Position numbers and translations under genes: made by a program | Notes under the pieces: model-generated | Database searches by the model: none | Told to the model about the DNA's origin: nothing | The model's input: the letters and a program-made list of their open reading frames with translations, nothing else | Origin: Deltaproteobacteria bacterium | GTDB taxonomy: Bacteria; Desulfobacterota; Desulfobulbia; Desulfobulbales; Desulfocapsaceae | DNA length: 64,000 nucleotides | NCBI GenBank assembly: GCA_026388715.1 | Contig: JAPLJF010000006.1 | Span: 1 to 64,000 of the forward strand | Direction of reading: 5' to 3' | Shown: positions 28,963 through 38,183 of the stretch, one piece after another | How the letters are laid out: every line of letters begins with the position of its first letter | Position numbering within the stretch: the stretch's first letter is position 1

Positions 28963-29550
28963 GGCAAAACGCTGCAACAAGATCTCTTTTCGCTGATCAA
29001 GGGCCTGATTGTATTGCTGGTTCAGCTCCGCCTTCATCCTCGTCCACTCCTTCTGAAACATGGGATGCATCGACGGATCCATGGACATTCCGCCCCCGGC
29101 AAGAGCTCCTTGCTGGCCACCAAGTTTTTGATCAAGCTGGGCGCGCACGGCATCTTCAAGCTGTTTTCTGATCTGCTCTAGATGCTGATTATACTGTTCA
29201 AGGATCTGTTTCAACTCGGCGCAGATGGCAACCATATCCCCTGCCGATTGCTCCATCTCCACAAGACCATGCATGGCCCGAAGACTCGTGGCCATCAGGG
29301 CCTCATCACGCGGCAGGACAATATTGCGCAACAAGGCCTGGGCCATCCCCCTGCGCACCGCCATCTGCTCGGTGCCCTTCTGCCCGGCAAGTACCTGCCC
29401 GAGATCCTCCAAGGCAAGGCCGATATATTCAGCGGCCAGACGCATCCCTGTGCGTTCTGCTTCCTGAGAATCAGGCTGACCAACCGCGCGGGCGGCCATA
29501 CGGGCGGCCCGCTCCATAACCATATCCATGGTGCTTTTTATCTCTGCCAT
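28960..29550 (-). CDS. Conserved helical protein of unknown function (DUF6657-like)
   Basis: A 196-residue soluble, strongly helical protein. It begins MAEIKSTMDMVMERAARMAA and has a long Gln/Glu-rich coiled coil (CAELKQILEQYNQHLEQIRKQLEDAVRAQLDQK), a short Gly/Met linker, and a C-terminal helix. The N-terminal string matches my recollection of a DUF6657 family found in Desulfobacterota, though I cannot verify this. It heads an operon with pepP and phoH, from which it is separated by a PRE repeat supplying its stop codon. Confidence 0.75.
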   Translation of the reverse strand: MAEIKSTMDMVMERAARMAARAVGQPDSQEAERTGMRLAAEYIGLALEDLGQVLAGQKGTEQMAVRRGMAQALLRNIVLPRDEALMATSLRAMHGLVEMEQSAGDMVAICAELKQILEQYNQHLEQIRKQLEDAVRAQLDQKLGGQQGALAGGGMSMDPSMHPMFQKEWTRMKAELNQQYNQALDQRKEILLQRFA

Positions 29551-29614
29551 TTTTACAGGATGTTCAATTCTTTGAATTATTTCATAAACAAGAAACAGGA
29601 AAGAGAAAATACAT

Positions 29615-29680
29615 GGAGGAGAAAACGCTCCTCCCCCTACTCTCCTCTTTTCACTTTTTACTTTTCCCTATTTACTCCAG
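29615..29680. repeat. Hairpin and heptamer-phased low-complexity tract
   Basis: GGAGGAG (29615-29621) and CTCCTCC (29628-29634) form a short hairpin, followed by a 7-base-periodic pyrimidine tract (TTTTCAC, TTTTTAC, TTTTCCC, TATTTAC). It lies in the 539-base gap between the DUF6657-like gene and rpsA, which otherwise holds PRE copy 7 and the rpsA leader. Confidence 0.5.
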
Positions 29681-29760
29681 AGGATACTGAACCGTAAAGC
29701 AAAAATTATCCCCTTATCAAGTCAATTATTTCTATACATTTTTTTCTCTCAACGGGAACA

Positions 29761-29924
29761 AGCCGTTATTCAAAGATAACCGCAACATTGAAATACCGTG
29801 CCCAGCATAAGGAGCCGGTCGCTCCTCCAACCATCTCTTTGGAGCAAACGACACTATGCCATTCATCGCCATCATAACGAAAGAGTCAGGAATATAATGA
29901 TTATTTCGTAACGATTTCCAAGAA
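29761..29924 (+). repeat. PRE palindromic repeat copy 7, extended form
   Basis: The left half AGCCGTTATTCAAAGATAAC and the right end TGATTATTTCGTAACG are recognisable, but the last bases (ATTTCC) have diverged. After GCATAAGGAGCC it carries about 55 extra bases starting GGTCGCTCC with an inner CTCC/GGAG hairpin, comparable in place and content to the insert of copy 4. It lies upstream of rpsA, downstream of a divergent gene start. Confidence 0.82.
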
Positions 29925-30017
29925 GTGCTTGTCTTTCCATTTTTCTTTTGCTATATAGATCTCTTTCTCTTAAAAGATATACAAGGTTTATTCCTTTATC
30001 TTTCAGACATTATAGGC

Positions 30018-30038
30018 ATCGTTTCTTAAACAAACGAT
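30018..30038 (+). promoter_or_regulatory. Stem-loop in the rpsA leader
   Basis: ATCGTTT (30018-30024) and AAACGAT (30032-30038) can form a seven-pair stem 51 bases before the rpsA start. Genes for S1 usually have weak Shine-Dalgarno sites and structured leaders that allow autogenous repression; the weak GAG-only site here fits. The regulatory role is inference. Confidence 0.4.
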
Positions 30039-30089
30039 AAAGATCAACCCTTACAACCTGGCCCCTGCAGGCCGCACGAGCAAAAACCC

Positions 30090-31826
30090 ATGACCGAGGC
30101 ACTCACACAAACTACAAACAATGACGAAGAGTTGAGTTTTGCAGAACTCTTTGCAATGGAAGAAAACAGCAGCGTTGTCAATGTTGGCGATGTAACCATG
30201 GGCACCATCATCGGCGTCGTCGATGGCTATGTCCTTGTTGATGTCGGAGATAAGGCAGAGAGTTATGTTGCCAAATCCGAATTCCAACTGGAAAAAGGTA
30301 AAGAAATTCAAATCGGCGACACATTTGAGGTCTTTATTGAACGTCGTAAAGAAGAAGGCGGCCTCCTTCTATCACGGGAAAAAGCAATTGCCATAAAGGT
30401 TTGGGAAGATATTGCCAAGATTCAGGAAGAGGGCGGCACTATTGAAGGCAAGATCGAGAGCAGAGTCAAGGGCGGCATGTCTGTTAATGTTGGCGTCCCG
30501 GCCTTTCTTCCTTATTCGCAGATTGATCTGCGTCCGGTCAAAGACCTGGACGCGCTCATTGGCGAGACCTTTTCTTTCAAGGTACTCAAGTTTAACCGCA
30601 AACGCAATAACGTGGTTATCTCACGGCGAGCCATCCTTGAGGATGACCGCAACAAACTGCGCGAGAAGATGCGTTCCATTCTTCAGGAAGGACAGATCAT
30701 CAAGGGCGCCATCACCAACATCACCGACTATGGTCTCTTTATCGACATGGGCGGCATGGACGGTCTCTGCCATATCACCGATCTCTCCTGGGGACGCGTT
30801 TCCCATCCGGCAAAGCTCTACAAGGTCGGCGAAGAACTGGAGGTCAAGGTTCTCAAATACGACAAGGAGAATGATCGCGTCTCCCTCGGTGTCAAACAAC
30901 TGAAAGAAGACCCATGGGCAACCGTTACTACCCGTTACCCTGTTGGCGAAAAGGCAATGGGCAAGGTTGTCTCCATCACTGACTACGGTGTCTTTATTGA
31001 ACTGGAAGAAGGTGTTGAAGGGCTGATCCATGTCTCTGAAATGACCTGGTCCAAGAAACCTCGTCATCCATCCAAGATCGTGGCGGTAGGTGATGAGGTT
31101 GAGGTTATGGTTCTCAATATCGAACCTGAGACCAAACGGATCTCACTGGGCATGAAACAGTTGCAGCCCAATCCTTGGGATCTGGTCACAGACTCGTATC
31201 CGGTTGGCGCCATTATTGAAGGAAAAGTTAAGAATATCACAGACTTTGGTGTCTTTATCGGCATTGAAGACGGGATTGACGGCCTGATTCATGTCTCTGA
31301 TCTCTCCTGGACTGAGCGGATCAAGCATCCTTCGGAAAAATATGTCAAGGGCCAGACCATCCAGGCGGTTGTCCTGAAGATTGACAAGGAAAACGAGCGC
31401 TTCTCCATCGGCATCAAACAGCTTGAGCCCGATCCATGGCAGGCGGCCTATAACAAATATCCATCCGGCACCATCATTGAAGGCACCATCACCAACGTCA
31501 CTGATTTTGGTGTATTCGTTCAGCTTGAAGAAGGGATCGAAGGCCTGGTTCATGTCTCCGAGATCAGCAAAGAAAAGATCAAGACCCCGGTTGGCGTCTA
31601 TCAGGTTGGTGACACCCTGAAGGCCATTGTCATTAATGTATCCGCAAAAGACCGGAAGATTGGCCTCTCCATCAAGACTCTGGAAGGCGATGCTGAGGAA
31701 GCGGCCGAGGCCGGACAAACAGCGTCCAAGAAAGAAGAAGCTGCTTCTGCGGCCGCTGTTGTAGCTCCTGCTACCTTAGGCGACCTGATGAAGGCCGCCG
31801 CTAGTGGCCAGACCGAAGAAAGCTAG
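30090..31826 (+). CDS. rpsA: 30S ribosomal protein S1
   Basis: Binds mRNA and helps load it on the small subunit. The 578-residue protein shows six S1 repeats: GDVTMGTIIGVVDGYVLVDVG, GGTIEGKIESRVKGGMSVNV, then four close repeats of the form ITDYGLFIDMGGMDGLCHITDLSW (starting near residues 203, 288, 375 and 462). The acidic N-terminal helix (ELSFAELFAMEEN) is the usual uS2-contact element, and the C-terminal tail is Ala/Glu-rich. Length and repeat count are normal for full-length bacterial S1. A terminator follows. Confidence 0.96.
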   Translation: MTEALTQTTNNDEELSFAELFAMEENSSVVNVGDVTMGTIIGVVDGYVLVDVGDKAESYVAKSEFQLEKGKEIQIGDTFEVFIERRKEEGGLLLSREKAIAIKVWEDIAKIQEEGGTIEGKIESRVKGGMSVNVGVPAFLPYSQIDLRPVKDLDALIGETFSFKVLKFNRKRNNVVISRRAILEDDRNKLREKMRSILQEGQIIKGAITNITDYGLFIDMGGMDGLCHITDLSWGRVSHPAKLYKVGEELEVKVLKYDKENDRVSLGVKQLKEDPWATVTTRYPVGEKAMGKVVSITDYGVFIELEEGVEGLIHVSEMTWSKKPRHPSKIVAVGDEVEVMVLNIEPETKRISLGMKQLQPNPWDLVTDSYPVGAIIEGKVKNITDFGVFIGIEDGIDGLIHVSDLSWTERIKHPSEKYVKGQTIQAVVLKIDKENERFSIGIKQLEPDPWQAAYNKYPSGTIIEGTITNVTDFGVFVQLEEGIEGLVHVSEISKEKIKTPVGVYQVGDTLKAIVINVSAKDRKIGLSIKTLEGDAEEAAEAGQTASKKEEAASAAAVVAPATLGDLMKAAASGQTEES

Positions 31827-31891
31827 GCAGCTTCTCCACAGCCGACAAGTCGTGAGAAAGCGACCTGTCCATGCTTGTTTGAGCACATAAG

Positions 31892-31938
31892 AGGTTGTTT
31901 TGCCTTGAAAACTTATCATGGCAAAACAACCTTTTTTT
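31892..31938 (+). terminator. Intrinsic terminator after rpsA
   Basis: A perfect 13-base stem, AGGTTGTTTTGCC (31892-31904) and its complement (31920-31932), with a 15-base loop is followed by a run of T residues. It separates rpsA from the HU-like gene and shows that an in-frame ATG at 31918 within the stem is not the start of that gene. Confidence 0.9.
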
Positions 31939-31971
31939 ATAATCATCTTTTTGAATAAAAGACTATTGAAC

Positions 31972-32250
31972 ATGTTAAAAAAGGAACTTATCGATCAGGT
32001 CAGCATGGACCTCTCCCTCCCTAAACGGGATGTGACCGCCGCTCTTGAAATCATGCTAACGACAATGAGAAATGCCTTAACGGAAAAAAGACGGATAGAA
32101 CTTCGAGGCTTTGGCAGTTTTTCCCTCCGAAAACGCAAGGCACGAACAACTAAAAACCCAAAAACCGGGGCCATAATGGATATTCCAGAAAGGAAGACCA
32201 TTCACTTTACCATGAGCAGATCCTTGAAAGCTCCATTGATAAAAGATTAA
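31972..32250 (+). CDS. HU/IHF-family DNA-binding protein
   Basis: A 92-residue nucleoid protein. The N-terminal helices (LKKELIDQVSMDLSLPKRDVTAALEIML) lead to the beta-saddle with RIELRGFGSFSLRKRKARTTKNPKTG, where the usual arm signature and the intercalating Pro region (KNPKTGAIMDIPERKTIHF) are clear. The rpsA-ihfB-like order is familiar from E. coli, suggesting an IHF-beta-like role, but HU homodimer function is equally possible. The Shine-Dalgarno site is weak. A hairpin follows 95 bases downstream. Confidence 0.9.
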   Translation: MLKKELIDQVSMDLSLPKRDVTAALEIMLTTMRNALTEKRRIELRGFGSFSLRKRKARTTKNPKTGAIMDIPERKTIHFTMSRSLKAPLIKD

Positions 32251-32344
32251 AGACAGAGATCATTGCAGGCAAGCAAGCCTGCGAGAAGCCATCGGATGTC
32301 ATCGCGACTGCAGGCAGGTCAAATGGCCAAGTACCACACTCACA

Positions 32345-32386
32345 GAGTGGACGCCTCAAAGGAACTATTTTGAGGGCGTCCACCTC
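32345..32386 (+). terminator. Hairpin after the HU-like gene
   Basis: GTGGACGCC-TCAAA (32347-32360) pairs with TTTGAGGGCGTCCAC (32369-32383) around an eight-base loop, with one bulge. No good T-run follows on either strand, so the terminator label is tentative; it sits between converging genes (HU-like and the Sua5/YciO gene). Confidence 0.45.
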
Positions 32387-32418
32387 TTGACCACTCTTAT
32401 TTCCCGCTTGCAGAATAC

Positions 32419-32472
32419 TTAGAGACCGTTCTCGCCAATCATATGGCCATGTTATTTATTTACAACGGCTCA
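32419..32472 (-). repeat. PRE palindromic repeat copy 8, short degenerate form
   Basis: On the minus strand it begins TGAGCCGTTGTAAATAAATA, where TGA is the stop codon of the Sua5/YciO gene, and ends GAACGGTCTCTAA. The central part of the element is missing, leaving only the two terminal arms. It is the least certain copy. Confidence 0.55.
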
Positions 32473-33084
32473 TCGCAGAAATGGGGCAATATCACCCTTC
32501 CCTTCGCGCAATATCTCAGGATGATCTCCGGTCAGATCGATAAGTGAGGATGGATCTGGATAGACCGGTCCACCGTCGATAATGATCTCGACCCTGTTCC
32601 CCAGAATCATCTCGATTTCATAGGCCTCAGTCGGCACAGGATGTTCACTTTCCACCGGGATACTGGTGTTGACAATTGGATTGCCAAGGGTTTCAAGAAG
32701 CAACAGACAGATAGGATTGGCTGGAACCCGGATACCGACTGTTTTCTGCTTTGTCGCCATGATCCTGGGCACGATCTTACTTCCGGGCAGGACAAAGGTA
32801 TAGGCCCCCGGCAGATTTTTTTTCATCAGCCGATAGGCCGTATTTGACACATGGGCATATTCGCTGATATTTTTCAGACTGGGACACATGAAAGAAAAGG
32901 GCTTGCCCTCGGGTCTTTTCTTTATCTGCATCAATCGTTTAATCGCCTTTTGATGAAACAGATCACAACCGACACCATAACCGGTATCCGTTGGATAACA
33001 GATAATCGCCCCGGCTTGCAGGTGCTCAACAACCTGCTGGATCAGGCGCAGTTGGGGATTCTCGGGATTGATATTTATAAGCAT
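32470..33084 (-). CDS. Sua5/YciO/YrdC-family protein (YciO-like)
   Basis: A 204-residue YrdC-fold protein, starting at ATG 33084 with AAAGGAATCC immediately upstream. Motifs are IICYPTDTGYGVGCDLF, the KKRPEGKPFSFMCPSLKNISEYA block and TVGIRVPANPICLLLLETLGNPIVNTS. YrdC/Sua5 make threonylcarbamoyl-AMP for tRNA t6A, while the YciO branch is a close relative with uncertain or weak activity; the KPFS segment and length here look YciO-like. Its stop codon is shared with a degenerate PRE repeat. Confidence 0.85.
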   Translation of the reverse strand: MLININPENPQLRLIQQVVEHLQAGAIICYPTDTGYGVGCDLFHQKAIKRLMQIKKRPEGKPFSFMCPSLKNISEYAHVSNTAYRLMKKNLPGAYTFVLPGSKIVPRIMATKQKTVGIRVPANPICLLLLETLGNPIVNTSIPVESEHPVPTEAYEIEMILGNRVEIIIDGGPVYPDPSSLIDLTGDHPEILREGKGDIAPFLR

Positions 33085-33241
33085 GGATTCCTTTCTTCTC
33101 TTTCTACAAGGACAACACAAGACAAAAATGGGTCAGTCCCGAAAAAGGTTTAAGCTTTTATCTTGAAATGCTACACTGTTATTCAGGAGACAGAATGCTT
33201 TTTTAGCGGATACTCACTCCTGTCTCATTAATCCCCTGTAT

Positions 33242-33290
33242 TTAACACTGAAAAGTGAAAACTGAAAACTCTTAAATTCAGTATACATTC
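33242..33290. repeat. Heptamer-phased tract before guaB
   Basis: Seven-base units CTGAAAA, GTGAAAA, CTGAAAA and CTCTTAA run from about 33248, then ATTCAG recalls the inverted unit. It is a weaker relative of the heptamer inverted repeats elsewhere in the window. No promoter motif could be placed with confidence in this gap. Confidence 0.4.
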
Positions 33291-33322
33291 TGTTCATTTG
33301 AACCTTGTTCCAGGAGCCTTCC

Positions 33323-34786
33323 ATGTTACCAGACACCATAGAGTTAGCCCTTACCTTCGATGACCTGTTGCTTGTCCCCTCAGCCTCAGAGGTTCTTCCC
33401 AATGAAGTCTCCCTTGTCACCCGATTGACTGACACCATTACCCTGAACGCCCCGCTGGTCAGTGCGGCCATGGATACGGTAACTGAACACCGGACGGCCA
33501 TTGCCATGGCCCGGGAAGGAGGGATCGGCATTATCCATAAAAATATGGGAATCGCCAAACAGGCCAAAGAAGTGGAACAGGTCAAGAAATCGGAATCAGG
33601 GATGATTATTGACCCGATTACGGTCCGCGAGGATCAATCCGTGGCCGATGTCGAAAAGATTATGGCCAAATACAAGATCTCCGGCCTGCCGGTCTTGCGT
33701 GAGGGCAAACTGGTGGGCATTGTCACCAATCGTGATCTGCGCTTCGTCTCTGACAGTGACCTGCGGGTGGGCGATGTGATGACCAGCAAGAACCTGGTGA
33801 CCGCCAGGGTGGGCATTGACATGGAACACTCCAAGGCCCTGCTCCATGAGCACCGCATTGAGAAACTGCTGGTGGTTGATGACAACGGCAATCTGGCCGG
33901 CCTGATCACCATCAAGGATCTGGAAAAAATACGGAAATATCCCCAGGCCGCCAAGGATCATCTGGGCCGTCTCCTGGTGGGCGCGGCCTTAGGTGTCGGC
34001 CCTGGCATTGAGGCCAGCGCCCAAAAACTGGTGGATGCCGGTGTGGATGTGGTGGTCATGGACTCGGCCCATGGTCACTCCCGTGGGGTGCTGCGTGCGG
34101 TTGCAGCCATCAAAAGCGCCTTTCCTGATCTGCCGGTCATTGCCGGCAATGTGGCCAGCTACGAAGGCACTCTCGCCCTGATCAAGGCCGGCGCCAATGC
34201 GGTCAAGGTCGGTGTGGGGCCAGGCTCAATCTGTACCACCCGTATTGTGGCAGGTGTGGGTGTCCCCCAGATGAGCGCCCTGAAAAACTGTGTCGCCGCC
34301 GCTGCCGCGCATGGTATTCCCATCATCTCCGATGGCGGGATCAAACATTCTGGTGACTTGGCCAAGGCCATTGGCGCCGGGGCGCATGCGATCATGATCG
34401 GCTCTCTTTTTGCCGGCACCGATGAAACCCCTGGCGACACCTTTCTTTACCAAGGCCGAACCTATAAGGGTTACCGGGGCATGGGCTCAATTGGCGCCAT
34501 GCGCAAAGGTTCCTCAGACCGCTATTTCCAGTCCGAGGTAAGCAGCCAGTCCAAGCTTGTCCCCGAAGGCATTGAAGGGAAAGTCCCATACCGCGGGCCG
34601 CTTGCCGATGTTATCTACCAGCTTCTGGGCGGACTTCGTTCCGGTATGGGTTATGTCGGCGCCGCCACCATTGAGGAGCTTCGCGAAAGGGCCAAATTTG
34701 TTCGCATCTCTGCCGCCGGCCTGCGGGAATCCCATGTCCATGACGTGATCATCACCAAAGAGGCACCCAACTACCGGACGGCATGA
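33323..34786 (+). CDS. guaB: Inosine-5'-monophosphate dehydrogenase
   Basis: Oxidises IMP to XMP with NAD+, the committed step to GMP. From ATG 33323 (AGGAG six bases upstream) the protein is 487 residues. The barrel starts with [17 protein letters not shown]; two CBS domains follow (about residues 93-205, [24 protein letters not shown] and [22 protein letters not shown]); the catalytic loop [10 protein letters not shown] holds the active Cys near residue 303; and the flap includes [10 protein letters not shown]. guaA follows 183 bases later, with a repeat element between. Confidence 0.97.
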   Translation: MLPDTIELALTFDDLLLVPSASEVLPNEVSLVTRLTDTITLNAPLVSAAMDTVTEHRTAIAMAREGGIGIIHKNMGIAKQAKEVEQVKKSESGMIIDPITVREDQSVADVEKIMAKYKISGLPVLREGKLVGIVTNRDLRFVSDSDLRVGDVMTSKNLVTARVGIDMEHSKALLHEHRIEKLLVVDDNGNLAGLITIKDLEKIRKYPQAAKDHLGRLLVGAALGVGPGIEASAQKLVDAGVDVVVMDSAHGHSRGVLRAVAAIKSAFPDLPVIAGNVASYEGTLALIKAGANAVKVGVGPGSICTTRIVAGVGVPQMSALKNCVAAAAAHGIPIISDGGIKHSGDLAKAIGAGAHAIMIGSLFAGTDETPGDTFLYQGRTYKGYRGMGSIGAMRKGSSDRYFQSEVSSQSKLVPEGIEGKVPYRGPLADVIYQLLGGLRSGMGYVGAATIEELRERAKFVRISAAGLRESHVHDVIITKEAPNYRTA

Positions 34787-34796
34787 TTACCTGTTG

Positions 34797-34927
34797 GGTC
34801 TCGCAAAAAGTCGTCACACCGGTGGAAACCGACCGGTGTCCAGCATCTTCGCAACTGTTCGAAAAGACTGGATTCCGGCCTGCGCCGGAATGACGAAAAA
34901 AGCTAAATTTCGACTTTTTACAGGACC
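34797..34927. repeat. Terminal-inverted-repeat element between guaB and guaA
   Basis: The ends GGTCTCGCAAAAAGTCG (34797-34813) and CGACTTTTTACAGGACC (34911-34927) are imperfect inverted repeats of 17 bases. Inside are two hairpins: CACCGGT-GGAAACCG-ACCGGTGT and ATTCCGGCC-TG-CGCCGGAAT. The ATTCCGG...CCGGAATGACG core resembles a dispersed element familiar from other Desulfobacterota and Geobacter genomes. It may be a non-autonomous mobile element. Confidence 0.7.
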
Positions 34928-34969
34928 ATCAATACTTACTTAACTTTTAACTTTCAACTTTCCCTTATC

Positions 34970-36508
34970 ATGAAAAAAATCCTCATCCTTGATTTCGGCT
35001 CACAGACCACCCAACTCATTGCCAGACGTATCCGCGAACAGAAGGTGTACTGCGAGATCCACCCCTACTCCACCTCCCTTGACAAAATCAAGGCCCTGGC
35101 CCCGGCAGGCATTATCCTCTCCGGTGGACCGGCCTCAGTCTATGATAGCGATGCCCCTTTATCAGACCCCGCACTCTTTGAGCTGGGCCTGCCGATATTG
35201 GGCATCTGTTACGGGGCCCAACTCATGATACAGCAACTGGGTGGCAAGGTCGAAAAGGCGGAAAAACGGGAATTTGGCAAGGCTGATCTCTCCGTCCAAA
35301 ACACCTCCGGCCTCTTTGCCGGGCTGGAGACCAGCCCCGTGCATCATCAGGTGTGGATGAGCCATGGCGACCGAGTGGAAGTCGCGCCAGAGGGATTCGA
35401 GGCCACCGCCACCAGCAACCATTCTCCCTTTGCCGCCCTCAGACACAAGGAAAAGCCCTTTGTTGCGGTCCAGTTTCATCCTGAGGTCGCCCACACCCTG
35501 ATCGGTACCGATATCCTGCGCAATTTCATCTTTGGTCTCTGTAACTGCCAGCCGGACTGGACCATGCACTCCTTTATCGAATCCACGGTCCAAGCAATCC
35601 GCAACAAGGTTGGGACCAGCAAGGTCATCTGCGCCCTCTCCGGCGGCGTTGATTCCTCAGTCACCGCCGCCCTGATCCATCGCGCCATCGGCGATCAACT
35701 AACCTGCATCTATGTCAATAACGGCCTGATGCGCATCGGTGAGACCGAGTCCATCCTCCGTTTTTTCAAAGAAAAAACCAAGCTCAAGCTCATTGATGTC
35801 GAGGCAACCGACTTCTTTCTGGGTGAACTGGCAGGCGTTGTCGACCCTGAGATCAAACGCAAGCGGATTGGTCTGGGCTTTATCCAAATCTTTGAAGAAG
35901 AGGCCAGAAAACTGGGCGAGGTCAACTATCTGGCCCAGGGTACCCTCTATCCGGACGTGATTGAATCGGTCTCCTTTCGCGGTGAGGCCCCCATAAAATC
36001 CCATCACAATGTCGGCGGCCTGCCCGAGATCATGAAACTGGACCTGATCGAACCTCTGCGCGAGCTGTTCAAAGACGAGGTGCGCGAGCTTGGCCTGGAG
36101 CTGGGACTGCCGGAAGAAGCCATCTACCGCCAACCCTTTCCCGGCCCGGGACTGGGCATCCGCATTATGGGTGAGGTCAGCCGCGAACGACTGGAGATCC
36201 TGCGTCAGGCCGATGTCATCGTCCTGGAAGAGATGAAAAAAAGCGGCTGGTACCGTAAGGTCTGGCAATCTTTTGCCGTGCTCCTCCCCATCCAAACCGT
36301 GGGGGTCATGGGGGATGGCCGCACCTATGAGAATGTCATCGCCCTGCGGGCAGTAGACTCAAAAGACGCCATGACCGCCGACTGGTCAAAGCTTCCCTAT
36401 GAGCTGCTGGGGAGCATCTCCAGCCGGATCATCAATGAAGTACGCGGCGTCAACCGGGTGGTCTTTGATATCTCCTCCAAGCCGCCCGCCACCATTGAGT
36501 GGGAGTAA
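34970..36508 (+). CDS. guaA: GMP synthase (glutamine-hydrolysing)
   Basis: Aminates XMP to GMP. The 512-residue protein has an N-terminal class I amidotransferase ([18 protein letters not shown], nucleophile Cys in GICYGAQL near residue 80, and QFHPEV), an ATP-pyrophosphatase domain with PP-loop [15 protein letters not shown] near residue 222, and the C-terminal dimerisation domain with [15 protein letters not shown] and the terminal PPATIEWE. It is likely in one transcription unit with guaB. Confidence 0.97.
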   Translation: MKKILILDFGSQTTQLIARRIREQKVYCEIHPYSTSLDKIKALAPAGIILSGGPASVYDSDAPLSDPALFELGLPILGICYGAQLMIQQLGGKVEKAEKREFGKADLSVQNTSGLFAGLETSPVHHQVWMSHGDRVEVAPEGFEATATSNHSPFAALRHKEKPFVAVQFHPEVAHTLIGTDILRNFIFGLCNCQPDWTMHSFIESTVQAIRNKVGTSKVICALSGGVDSSVTAALIHRAIGDQLTCIYVNNGLMRIGETESILRFFKEKTKLKLIDVEATDFFLGELAGVVDPEIKRKRIGLGFIQIFEEEARKLGEVNYLAQGTLYPDVIESVSFRGEAPIKSHHNVGGLPEIMKLDLIEPLRELFKDEVRELGLELGLPEEAIYRQPFPGPGLGIRIMGEVSRERLEILRQADVIVLEEMKKSGWYRKVWQSFAVLLPIQTVGVMGDGRTYENVIALRAVDSKDAMTADWSKLPYELLGSISSRIINEVRGVNRVVFDISSKPPATIEWE

Positions 36509-36520
36509 TTTTACAGGTGG

Positions 36521-36622
36521 ATAGACTGAGAAGGTTGAAGACCGAAGGCTGAAGGGGTCAGGAACAAAGAGAGCATGAGCATAGAAGACTTCAGCCTTCA
36601 GTCAAAAAAGCCAGCCTTCATC
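36521..36622. repeat. Heptamer inverted repeat, copy 2
   Basis: The left arm has units AGACTGA, AAGGTTGA, AGACCGA and AGGCTGA; the right arm has TTCAGCC and TTCAGTC units, with about 40 unrelated bases between. It lies between guaA and the NYN-domain gene and has the same architecture as copies at 26311 and 43635. Confidence 0.72.
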
Positions 36623-36651
36623 CTAAAATTATAAACAGGAGTAAAGCTTAA

Positions 36652-37422
36652 ATGCTGAAAACGGGAATTTATGTCGATGCCGAAAATATCCGCCTGTGCG
36701 GCGGCTATGGCATGCGCTACGACATCCTGGTTGATCTGGCCAATCTGGGTAAATCTGTTCTTCTGCGGGCCAATTCCTATCTGGCCGAGGATCGGGCCCG
36801 CACCAAGGATGACCATGAATACCGCCAGAAACTGTACCGCTACCATGACATCCTGCGCCAATGCGGGTTCAAGGTCATCAAAAAATATGTACAGCATTAT
36901 GTCGATGACGAAGGGATCCTCACCACCAAGGCCAACGCGGATATGGACCTGGCCATTGACGCCCTGCTCCAGGCCCGCAATCTCGACCGCGTCATCCTGC
37001 TTACCGGCGACGGCGATTTCGTCCGTCTGGTGATCGCCCTGCAGAACATGGGCTGCCGGGTTGAGGTCATTGCCTTCAACAATGTCAGCAGCCAGCTCAA
37101 AGAGGTGGCCGACTCCTATCTCTCCGGCTTTCTTGTCCCCGGCCTCCTCCCCATCCAGACCGGCCACAATGAAAACTGGCAGCGAGGGGTCGCGGTCAAC
37201 TATAATCCGGATCGGGGGTTTGGCTTCATGCGGTACTACACCATGAAACCGGAAGGACTGCTGGCAGAGACGGTTTTTTTTCACTGTTCTAAATCGAACG
37301 TCACCAACGACGCCCTTTTTCTTGACCCTGCCAGTATCTTTGAATTCCGCATTGTCATCAACACCGACAATAATCGCACCGAGGCCTGGGATATCAGGGC
37401 ATTGGACGAACCTATATCCTGA
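36652..37422 (+). CDS. NYN-domain (LabA/DUF88-like) protein with C-terminal cold-shock-like domain
   Basis: A 256-residue protein. Residues about 4-160 form a NYN/PIN-like nuclease domain with conserved acids: GIYVDAENIRL, DMDLAIDALLQA and VILLTGDGDFVRLV, followed by VIAFNNVSSQLKEVADSYL. Residues about 178-245 look like a cold-shock/OB nucleic-acid-binding domain, with the RNP1-like RGFGFMRYY and a VFFHCSKSNV strand. The combination suggests an RNA-processing nuclease that carries its own RNA-binding module. AGGAG lies upstream of the start. It converges with phoB. Confidence 0.82.
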   Translation: MLKTGIYVDAENIRLCGGYGMRYDILVDLANLGKSVLLRANSYLAEDRARTKDDHEYRQKLYRYHDILRQCGFKVIKKYVQHYVDDEGILTTKANADMDLAIDALLQARNLDRVILLTGDGDFVRLVIALQNMGCRVEVIAFNNVSSQLKEVADSYLSGFLVPGLLPIQTGHNENWQRGVAVNYNPDRGFGFMRYYTMKPEGLLAETVFFHCSKSNVTNDALFLDPASIFEFRIVINTDNNRTEAWDIRALDEPIS

Positions 37423-37446
37423 TAAAACAGACAGGGAATCCCTCTG

Positions 37447-38148
37447 CTACCCTTTCATCCGGTAGCCAATACCCCGCACCGTCTCAATACATTCTCCAGA
37501 CGTCCCCAGCTTCTTCCTGAGCCCGAAGACCTGAACATCTACCGCCCTCGGAGTAATGACATAATCATAGCCCCGCACCCCGTCAATGATCTGCTGACGG
37601 CTGAAGACCCAGCCTGGCCGCCGCGCCAGAAGATCGAGGATACTGAACTCGGTGACAGTCAGAGCAACAAGGCTGCCTGCCACCACCACTTCATAGCGTT
37701 TCGGATCAATGACAATATCATGCACCTTGACCAGACCCTTTTTTGCTTCACTTCCGTCTTCACCAGATAATTCCTCCCGTCGGCGCAGGGCCGCTTTAAT
37801 CCGGGAAATCAGAATTTTCGGGCTGAAAGGCTTGGTGATATAATCATCAGCGCCCAGATCAAGACCAGCAGTCACATCACTTTCCTCACCCTTGGCCGTC
37901 AACATGATAATGGGCAGGGCCTTGGTTTGCGGATCCTTACGCAGAATCTTACACACCTCAAAACCATTGAGGCTGGGCAGCATGATATCCAGCACCATCA
38001 AGTCCGGGAGCTCGCGTTTGACGCTCGCCAGGGCCTGCTCACCATTCTCGGCATAGAGTACCTGAAACCCAGCCTTTGCCAGGTTATAGCCAACGAGTTG
38101 CTGGATATTTTCGTCATCTTCCACAATAAGGATGGTTGCTCTGGCCAC
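37447..38148 (-). CDS. phoB: Phosphate regulon response regulator PhoB
   Basis: OmpR/PhoB-class regulator of 233 residues. The receiver domain has the acid pair VEDDEN, phospho-acceptor Asp in LMVLDIMLPSLNG (about residue 54) and Lys in DYITKPFSPKIL; the winged-helix domain ends LRKKLGTSGECIETVRGIGYRMKG. It starts at GTG 38148 with AAGGAG upstream. It follows phoU2 by 35 bases and is therefore probably the last gene of the island 2 operon; its cognate kinase PhoR is 12.5 kb away at 50704-52488. Confidence 0.94.
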   Translation of the reverse strand: MARATILIVEDDENIQQLVGYNLAKAGFQVLYAENGEQALASVKRELPDLMVLDIMLPSLNGFEVCKILRKDPQTKALPIIMLTAKGEESDVTAGLDLGADDYITKPFSPKILISRIKAALRRREELSGEDGSEAKKGLVKVHDIVIDPKRYEVVVAGSLVALTVTEFSILDLLARRPGWVFSRQQIIDGVRGYDYVITPRAVDVQVFGLRKKLGTSGECIETVRGIGYRMKG

Positions 38149-38183
38149 TCTTAACTCCTTGTTTGATAGTAATTATCCCACTG

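Noticed and set aside
31918-31971. Upstream in-frame ATG at 31918 as start of the HU-like gene
   Set aside because: It lies inside the rpsA terminator stem and would add a hydrophobic leader (FFIIIF) unlike any HU/IHF; ATG 31972 fits the family.
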